From: Phanerodontia chrysosporium | Lineage: Eukaryota; Basidiomycota; Agaricomycetes; Polyporales; Phanerochaetaceae | NCBI GenBank assembly: GCA_001910725.1 | Contig: MJGA01000006.1 | Span: forward strand, 1,054,001-1,118,000 | DNA length: 64,000 nt | Direction of reading: 5' to 3' | In this document: one piece after another, positions 57,399 through 64,000 of the stretch | How the letters are laid out: each line of letters begins with the position of its first letter | Position numbering within the stretch: the stretch's first letter is position 1 | Notes under the pieces: model-generated | Told to the model about the DNA's origin: nothing | Seen by the model: only the letters and a program-made list of their open reading frames with translations | Databases searched by the model: none | Translations under genes and position numbers: made by a program

Positions 57399-58546
57399 AT
57401 GTCTTCCGAAGACGAACGACTCGAGCAGGGTAAGTACCCCGGAGTTTCGTCTTCCGGAGTTCGAGACTAACGGAGTTTGCAGAAATCCGGAAGGCCGAGG
57501 AGGAGGCCAAGAAAGCCCTCGAGGAGGCGGCGCGCAGACGGCGCGAGATCGAGCAGCGGCGCGAGGAGGCGAAGCGGAAGGCGGAGGAGGAGAGGCGGAA
57601 GGCGGCGGAGGCGGAGAAGCGGAAACGGGCGGCGGAGCTGCGGAAGCAGCGGGAGGAGAAGGAGGCGAGCGGGTCCGCGTCGGCCGCGAAGAGAAAGCGG
57701 CCGGAGGTGGCGGAGGGGTCCGCGGAGGCGGGAGCCCGGAGGCACGCGGAGGCGGAGGCCGCCAAGCAGGCCCCTTGCGACTCTTGTCGCAAGTTGGGCC
57801 TGGAGTGCGAGTGGCGGGTTGGGGGGCGGGCGAAGGCCTGCCAGCCGTGTGCGGTCGCCAAGCGGCCGTGCACGAAGGGTGGCGTCTCCGTGAGCGGAGC
57901 CGCGCCGCGGAAGAAGGCCGCGGAGAAGGGGAAGGGCAAGGCCCCGGTGACGGCGGAGGAGGTCGCGGACTCCGAGGCCGGAGCGGAGTCGGAGGTGGCG
58001 ACGGCCGCGGGGGCGATCGCGGAGGCCCTGGGCCTCCTGACGGAGGCGGTGGACGACCTCACGGCGGAGGTCAAGCGCCAGGGCGACGAGACCCGGCGCG
58101 AGTTCGCCAAGTTCGCCTACACCATGGGGGTGTTGGCGGACACGCTGTACGCCGGTCTCGCCGACCCGGACTTCGACGACGCCCTCGTCCGGATGCAGGG
58201 TCTGGGTCCGGCGCCGGGGCCGGAGGTGGAGGTGCCGGCGGAGCAGGTGGAGGCGGTGCGGAGGGAGCTGGACCTGATCAAGGCGGATCAGGCGCGGTGG
58301 CCCCGTGAGGTCAAGAAGTGGGCCGTCCGCGTGGGGTCGATGAAGGCGGAGTTGGAGCGGGCGGAGGCGGAGCAGAGCGGAGAAGAAGACGGAGAAGGAG
58401 ACGAAGAAGAAGAAGAAGAAGGGGGCCCTTTGGCGGAGGCGCAGGAGACGGAGGGTGAGGAGGAGAGCTCGGAGGAGAGCTCGGAGTCATCGGAGGAGGA
58501 GGAGGCGGAGAAAAGTCCGGCGCGGAAGAAGGCGAGGAAGGAGTAG
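57399..58546 (+). CDS. Zn2Cys6 coiled-coil protein encoded antisense inside element 4
   Basis: Two exons, 57399-57429 and 57483-58546, with a 53-nt GTAAGT...TTGCAG intron; the joined frame gives 364 aa. The ATG has a strong context (CCACC before it). Residues 1-70 form a Glu/Lys/Arg-rich coiled coil, K-R-K-R-P near residue 80 is a likely nuclear signal, and Cys 109, 112, 119, 130, 133 and 140 follow C-x2-C-x6-C-x10-C-x2-C-x6-C, the pattern of the Gal4-type zinc cluster, a fungal DNA-binding domain. The C-terminal third is a helical region ending in a highly acidic tail with Ser-Glu repeats, as in activation domains. It lies between the 3' LTR and the end of pol, on the strand opposite to gag-pol. 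Function is unknown; a DNA-binding regulator is inferred. Confidence 0.75.
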
Positions 58547-58798
58547 GGGTTTTTGTTTTTTGTTTATGTTATGTTTTTCTTTTTTTAATACTATGTGATG
58601 TTTTTCGGGGGATTCCTTGTGTGAGAGTGAGAGTGAGAGTGAACGGATACGGGAGACCGGAATTAGGGACGGAGTTCGGAGACGGAGAAATCGGAGAAAT
58701 CGGAGAAATCGGAGAGAGACTTTGTTTGGGTTTTTTTTTTTTTTGATGTTGGTTCAGGGCGTGAGAGAGAAAAATGGAGAGAGAGAAACGGAAGGGTA

Positions 58799-61700
58799 TC
58801 ATCGGGGTACGGAGTCCGAGAGTGGACCGGGTTTTTCGGGGTACCGGAGATGGAAGTCCGCAATGTGTTCCTGAGCATGCTCTAGCTCGCTTGCCGGAAT
58901 CCATTCGAACTCTTCGTCGGTGTTTTCATATCCTAACCAGCGGACCTTGTAGAGGAGGGGGCATCTCCGACGTTTGTCGATCTTGGAGTCTACGATCTCG
59001 GAGATCTCGTATTCGAGGTCTCCGTCGATTTCGACCGGAGGTGGCGGAGATGTAGTCCGACCTGGAATAGAACTAGAAAGGTGAGGTTCTAACATGGATA
59101 TGTGGTACACGGGGTGTACGGTGCGGAATTCGCGGGGTAGCTGCAGTGTATAGGACTGCGGGCCAACCTTTGCTATGACCTTGTAAGGGCCAAGCATTTT
59201 CTCCGCAAGCTTCGGAGATGGACGGGTAGTCCGGAAGTGCTTAGCCTTGACGAAGACCATGTCTCCGACCTGGAGGTCAGGCGGAGGTGATCTCCGGGCA
59301 TCGGCAGGTCCTTGGTAGCGCTTCTGCGCTTCCGCGATCTGTGTCCGGAGCTCCGACTGGAGCTCGTGGAGATCGACAGCGAAGTCGCGAGCGCGGGCGG
59401 ACGCGATGTCACGCTCGGGGTGCACTGTGAGATTCGGGTGATAACCCTTGTTAGCGAAGAACGGAGAAATGCCCGTTGTTGCGCTCGGGGCATTGTTGTA
59501 CGCAAACTCCGCGAGCGGAAGTAACTCCGACCAGTTGTCCTGCTGGTAATTGCAGTACATCCGGAGATACTGCTCGAGAGTCTGGTTAGTACACTCTGTC
59601 TGCCCATCTGCCTCGGGATGATACCCGGAGGTGTAGTGGAGCTCGATGTCCAGAGCCAGTGCCAGAGAGCGGAAAAACTGAGAGACAAATTCGGAACCTC
59701 GGTCGGAGGTGACGTGCGAGGGAACTCCGTGCTTGGAGAAAACATGGAGGATGAACAACTTAGCTAGTCCCGGAGCATCAATCTCGTCGTGGGTGGGGAT
59801 GAAGATTGCCTGCTTTGTGAGACGATCCACCACCACAAGGATAGCGGAGAATCCGAAGGACTTCGGAAGGTGCTCGATGAAGTCCATGGAGATGGAGTTC
59901 CATGGCTTCTCCGGGATCGGAAGTTGTTGCAGAGTTCCGTATGGCTTGTGCCGGGGCGCCTTGGATCTCCTGCAAGTCGTGCAAGACTGGCAGTAGTCCT
60001 TGACAAACCCACGGACACCGGGCCACGTATACTCGCGTCGGAGGAGCTCGAGAGTCTTGTTAAAGCCGTAGTGACCCGCGAGGGGGTGGTCGTGCTTGTA
60101 ACGGAGAACTCGGAGCCGGAGTTCGGGAATGTCGGGGACGTAGATGCGATTGTCGAGAAGAAGTAAACCTGTATTATCAGCGGACCAGCGCGGAGGAAGC
60201 GGAGATTGGGAAAGGATAGAAGAAGCAAGGGAATCCGTAGCCAAAGCCTTACGAATATCGTCGTGCAGTGTTTCCACGTCCATAGTGACCACAGCCCGGA
60301 GAACCGGAGCTGCGAGGATGGTCGCTCGGAGGGATGCAGCGAGATGCTCGGAGGTGAAGATCGGCTTATAGTTGTGCGGATTGACGTTGGCGTAGCCGTT
60401 ACCTCCCTCTTTAAGGTAGACGTCCCATCGTCGAGTGAGCGCGTCGGGCTTGGTGCCCAGACGGCCGGGACGGAAGCGGATGACCATGTTGAAGGAGTTC
60501 AGAAACTCCGACCACCGGGCTTGTCTCCGGGTCAGGAGTTTCGTCGTGGAGAAATACTCCAGGTTCTTGTGGTCGGTGATGACGTCTATGGGGGTAGAGG
60601 AGCCTTCGAGGTAGTGCCGCCAGATGCGGAATGCCTCGAAGATGGCTAGCAACTCCTTGTCGTGAACGTCGTAGTTCAACTCCGTAGCGGAGAACGTCCG
60701 GGAGTGGAACGCAAGCGGATGAACGCCGTCGTCCGTGACCATGGATAGGATGGCCGCTAGTGCATAGTCGGACGCATCGGTCTCCACAATCAACGGAGCT
60801 CCGGGCTTCCACTGCGCCAGTGTCGGAGCGGACGTGAAAGCCTTTTTCAAGGTATCGAACGCCTCCTGACACTGCGGAGTCCACTTCCACGGAGTATTCT
60901 TCCGGGTGAGACGGGTTAGCGGAACAACGATATCGGAATAGAAAGGAATGAAGCGACGATAGAAATTTGCAAACCCTAGGAAGGACTGTATGTCCTTGAC
61001 CTTCCGCGGAGTAGGCCAGTCAAGAATAATCTTGACCTTGTCCTCGGACATCGAAAGTCCGGAGGGGGACAAGATGTATCCGAGGTACTCCACCGAGTCA
61101 GTGTGGAACTGACACTTTGGAGCCTTGGCGTAGAGGCCATGCTCGCGGAGTCTGCGGAGAACTTCGCGGACGTGTTTCCGGTGCTCCTCCGGAGAATCGG
61201 AGTAGATGAGGATATCGTCGAGGTAGACGATAACACATTCATCGAGCAGGTCGCGGAAAACGTCGTTCATGAATCTCTGGAAAGCAGCAGGAGCATTAGT
61301 AAGACCCTCAGGAATAACCAACCACTCGAAAGAGCCGTAGCGCGTGCGGAACGTGGTTTTCCACTCGTCGCCCTCCGCGATGCGGACCAGATGGTACGCA
61401 TGGCGGAGATCTATCTTGGTGTAGATACGGGCTTTCCCCGGAGCATTCAGGAGATCGGAGATGAGCGGGAGGGGGTAGTGGTCTTTCTTGGTGATGCGAT
61501 TCAGTGCGCGGAAATCCACACAGAGGCGTAAACTCCCGTCCTTCTTCTTGACGAAGAGGATCGGAGCTCCGTGCGGTGAGGCGGACTGGCGGATGAATCC
61601 TGCGGAGAGATTCTTATCGATGAACTCGCGGAGAGCCTGGAGTTCAGCCGGAGATAGGGAGTAGAGACGCCCCGGAGTTAGGGGTTTTTCATCTTCCAAC

Positions 61701-62480
61701 TCGATTTTGAGGTCGTAAGGTCGGTGAGGAGGTAGAGTGTAGGCACGTTCCTCGCTGAAGACGTCGACGAAGTCGTGATACTCTGGGGGAACATTGGATA
61801 GGTCGAGCGGGGGTGTCGGAGCGGGAGTAGCGGAGTCGGAGACGGCGCGCAGACGGAAGTGGAATACTTCGGAGCCGGGCAACTGCGAGGCTCGCGCGAA
61901 TGCGGCTGCTCCGATAAGGGAAACGAGAGGAGCGGAGCGGAGTTCAGGAGGAGTGGGATCGGAAGACTCGTCGGAAGTGGGGGTTTTCTCCGGAGATGTG
62001 GCCTTATCAGCCGGAGACGGGGGTACGGGAGAGACTGCAGGCGGAAAGGTGATGGTACGGGCTGCCCAGTCAATCGACGGATTGAAGGCGGATAGCCAGT
62101 TGAGACCTAAGACTGCAGTCGACGGAGAGTCGAGTTTAGTAACGTAGAAAGACAAATCCAGGGTGTTCCCGGTCGGAAAAGTGACCGGAAGATCAACGGA
62201 GAAGGAGATGGTCCCTGCAAGAGATCCATCGAAAAGACGGAGCGGAAGCGGAGGAACGGACTTGAGCCGGAGATGGTGCCGTTTGGCAAAATCGAAATCA
62301 ATGAAACAATGTGAGGAGCCACTGTCTAGCAGCGCAAGAAGAGAAAGATCGGGGGGTGCGGTTAGCGGAACATAGAAGGAATGCGACGGAGAAAGAGCGG
62401 ACGCGTTGAGACGGAGCTCCTCGGATGCACGGGAAGATTCAACGCAACTCTCGGCCCGTGCGGAGCCACGAGAGTTGCTC
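58799..62480 (-). CDS. Element 4 pol: protease, RT, RNase H, integrase, chromodomain
   Basis: A continuous frame in the -1 phase relative to gag and open through the gag end. Protease L-L-D-S-G-S-S-H at about 62325; RT with V-Y-L-D-D-I-L-I-Y at about 61220; RNase H V-E-T-D-A-S-D-Y at about 60775; integrase zinc motif (H-D-H-P-L-A-G-H, C-T-T-C) and core (T-S-D-R-G-S-E-F); the L-G-P-Y-K-V segment; a chromodomain (Y-E-I-S-E-I-V-D, Y-K-V-R-W-L-G-Y) at about 59010-58920. No frame break was seen. The first in-frame start of pol alone is not an ATG, consistent with frameshifted expression. Confidence 0.92.
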
Positions 62481-63873
62481 AGGCTTTTGACTCCGAGCTC
62501 TGCGGAGTAGCGGAGCTCGTGGTCGTAGCCGAGCGGGCCTTAGCCTGAGAGGCCGTAGAGGCGGGGTTGGTACAGTCCCGGGCCTTGTGGCCGGGCTTTG
62601 CGCAGAACATGCACAAGTTGTTTTCGAAACGGCGTTTACGCTCCTCTGGCGTTAGCTTACCGTTCTTGTCCAAACCCATTGCCTTTGCCCTGTCAGCGGT
62701 GGAGTTGTTGCCGCCGCTGTTGTTTCCGGGCCGCGGCGCGGAGTTCGCCCTCGGGTTCGGAGTATCATTCCTGCCCCCGGAGTTCGAACCCTTTGCCTGG
62801 TTGTTGTTGCCGCTGGACTTAGCAGCCTGGTTGCCGTTGCCGCTGCTCGACGCATTGTTAGAACTGCCTCCGGAGTTGTTACTCCGAGAGCCGGAGTTCT
62901 GCGACGAGCTGGCTTTCGGTTGAGACCCCCGTTCACGGCGGATCTCTTCCTGGCGCTCCCAATATCGCCGGTCGTAGAGCTGGATCATCCTCCGCATTCC
63001 GGCCAGCGTTTTAGGCTTGCCGGACGGGGACTCGGAGATCTTGTCCTTGAGCCGGGCTGGGAGGCCCTTGTAGAGCAAGAAGCACAAGGCCGGCTCGCTC
63101 CACTGAACTCGGGATGCTAACCTGTTGAATTCAGCAAGATATTTTGCGCACGGCTTATCGTCGCGCATGGTTAGCGTCTGGAGTTTGGACTCCGCGTCGC
63201 CCTCCGGGTCAAAGACTCCGAAGTTTGACTGGAGTTCCTCCACGAAGATGTCCCAGTCGTCAATCCATTCCGGATCTTCGCCCCTCATGATGGCTGGTTC
63301 AAACCAGTCCAACGCAGTACCCTTGAGGTACGAGAGAGCGAAGCTGACCTTGTCCTGACCCCGGGAGAAACTCCGGGTATCAGTCCGGAAGGCCAGTTGA
63401 CACTGGAGCAGGAAGGTGTTGAGCTTCTGTGGGTCGGAGCCATCGAACGGGTCGGGCTTCCGGACCTTCACAGAGCGGGGCGGAGGAGAGGAGGACGTCT
63501 TACGAGTTAATCGTTCCAGTACCTCCGCTAACCGGACTATGTCCGATGGCGGAGCTTCCTCGTTCCGTGGCTCCGAACGTCGTGAGCCGGAACGGGACTG
63601 GGAGCCCTCTCTACTCCGGTTGGAATCCTGGAACGGGTTGTTCGGGGATTCGCGAGGCATGTGGAATTCCGGGACCGGAGGTTCCTCAGAGGCCCGGTTT
63701 TCCGGTTGCGGCTCTGCAGCCTGGGGTTCCTCGTCTGGACCTAGTTCTTCGAACCGGTCCTCGTCCGGAGTCGTGTGTCGTCGCGACACGGGTCGTTGCG
63801 ACGTGGATCGTTGCGACGTGGATCGTCGCGGCCGGACGTTGATGTGTCCGTACGCCTGCTGGAAGGCGCTCAT
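62481..63873 (-). CDS. Element 4 gag
   Basis: 464 codons from ATG 63873 (M-S-A-F-Q-Q-A) to a stop at 62481-62479. A Ser/Arg/Glu N-terminus is followed by the capsid-like region (V-R-K-P-D-P-F-D-G-S-D-P, then L-S-Y-L-K-G-T-A-L-D-W-F), an Asn/Ser/Gly-rich stretch and a CCHC knuckle C-M-F-C-A-K-P-G-H-K-A-R-D-C. The leader between the LTR and this ATG is only 28 nt, unlike the long leaders of elements 1 to 3. Confidence 0.92.
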
Positions 63874-63888
63874 GCAGTGCCGAGTGTG

Positions 63889-63899
63889 AGTTCGGATAT
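63889..63899 (-). promoter_or_regulatory. Element 4 self-primer binding site
   Basis: On minus, ATATCCGAACT begins 2 nt after the LTR border (63902). It is the exact complement of the predicted RNA 5' end (AGTTCGGATAT, minus strand of 56915-56905), which starts about 34 nt after the TATA box. The 11-nt length and 2-nt gap equal those of element 1. Confidence 0.75.
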
Positions 63900-63901
63900 A
63901 C

Positions 63902-64000
63902 TGTCAAGGTGCGAGACGGAGATGGGCCGGAGAACGAAGGACGGAGCGGAGAAAGGGTCGGAGAAGGGCGGAGGTCGGAGGTCGGATGGCAGTCGGCTTC
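63902..64000 (-). repeat. Element 4, 5' LTR, partial
   Basis: Begins TGTCAAGG and reads identical to 56661-56759 over the 99 bases available. The window ends inside it. Confidence 0.9.

Larger units (their letters stand above)
56661..64000 (-). mobile_element. Ty3/Gypsy element 4 (chromovirus with antisense Zn2Cys6 gene), runs off the window
   Basis: 3' LTR at 56661-57192, then an antisense gene, pol, gag, and the start of the 5' LTR at 63902. The first 99 bp of the right LTR read identical to 56661-56759. Ends are TGTCA...TGACA. A polypyrimidine stretch on plus (CCTCCCTCTT) after 57192 is the purine tract of the minus-strand element. It is inserted in the RT of element 3; the right target duplication is outside the window. 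Confidence 0.92.

Noticed and set aside
58673..58715. Tandem AAATCGGAG units downstream of the Zn2Cys6 gene
   Set aside because: A short threefold microrepeat that is explained by the general CGGAG richness of element 4.
36512..64000. RIP-like C-to-T decay of the nested elements
   Set aside because: The elements are GC-rich with open frames and near-identical LTRs; no transition bias is visible.
1..64000. CRISPR arrays, tRNA or rRNA genes
   Set aside because: No regularly spaced repeats and no tRNA- or rRNA-like sequence were found; the window is eukaryotic.

Overview
The window is a stretch of basidiomycete fungal nuclear DNA, most likely an Agaricomycete and tentatively Polyporales. The evidence is genes cut by many 46-60 nt GT-AG introns with CTNA-type branch points, a Plavaka DNA transposon, a DUF6532 gene and chromodomain Ty3/Gypsy elements. 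No virus of people, animals or crops, listed agent or toxin gene was seen.

Layout. 1-13.5 kb is host sequence: the 3' end of a C2H2 zinc-finger gene, SNIP1/Pml1 (FHA protein of the RES splicing complex), carnitine O-acetyltransferase, a phosducin-like protein, a hypothetical protein and an alpha-arrestin with a PPxY motif. About 13.95-20.76 kb looks like one large Plavaka-type transposon holding a DUF6532 gene and, divergently, an intact four-exon transposase gene. A 4.9 kb 5'-truncated LINE with a poly(A) tail and a 10-bp target duplication follows (21.05-25.93 kb), about 200 bp upstream of the next host gene. 26.1-35.1 kb is host again: a PPPDE-thioredoxin-PUL fusion protein, an H15-like winged-helix proline-rich protein, and the beta subunit of SNF1/AMPK. 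From 36.5 kb to the window end there is a nest of four Ty3/Gypsy chromovirus-type elements: element 1 (minus strand, pol with a C-terminal dUTPase, TSD GCGGG), element 2 inserted in the 5' LTR of element 1 (plus strand, 694-bp LTRs that read identical, TSD GCTTC), element 3 (plus strand), and element 4 (minus strand) inserted in the reverse transcriptase of element 3 and running off the window.

Most notable observations. (a) Element 4 carries, between pol and its 3' LTR and on the opposite strand, a spliced gene for a coiled-coil protein with a perfect Zn2Cys6 cluster, and the element is saturated with CGGAG/CTCCG words (17 in its 532-bp LTR, against 2 in each of the other two LTR types). CGG is the triplet that Zn2Cys6 proteins bind, which suggests a self-recognising regulatory or anti-silencing factor. 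(b) Elements 1, 2 and 3 have 0.7-1.3 kb leaders with no AUG in any frame, although long open frames run through them; in elements 2 and 3 the only AUG lies inside a short GT-AG segment flanked by direct repeats. (c) Elements 1, 2 and 4 show Tf1-like self-priming: 10-11 nt placed about 34 nt after TATA are complementary to the primer site, which begins 2 nt after the LTR. (d) Element 3 pol holds three hairpins with a constant 17-nt loop and three different, fully complementary stems.

Limits. Splice sites were inferred by eye from reading frame and consensus. Every frame break found looks like a one-base loss, mostly in short homopolymers, so assembly errors are a real possibility.
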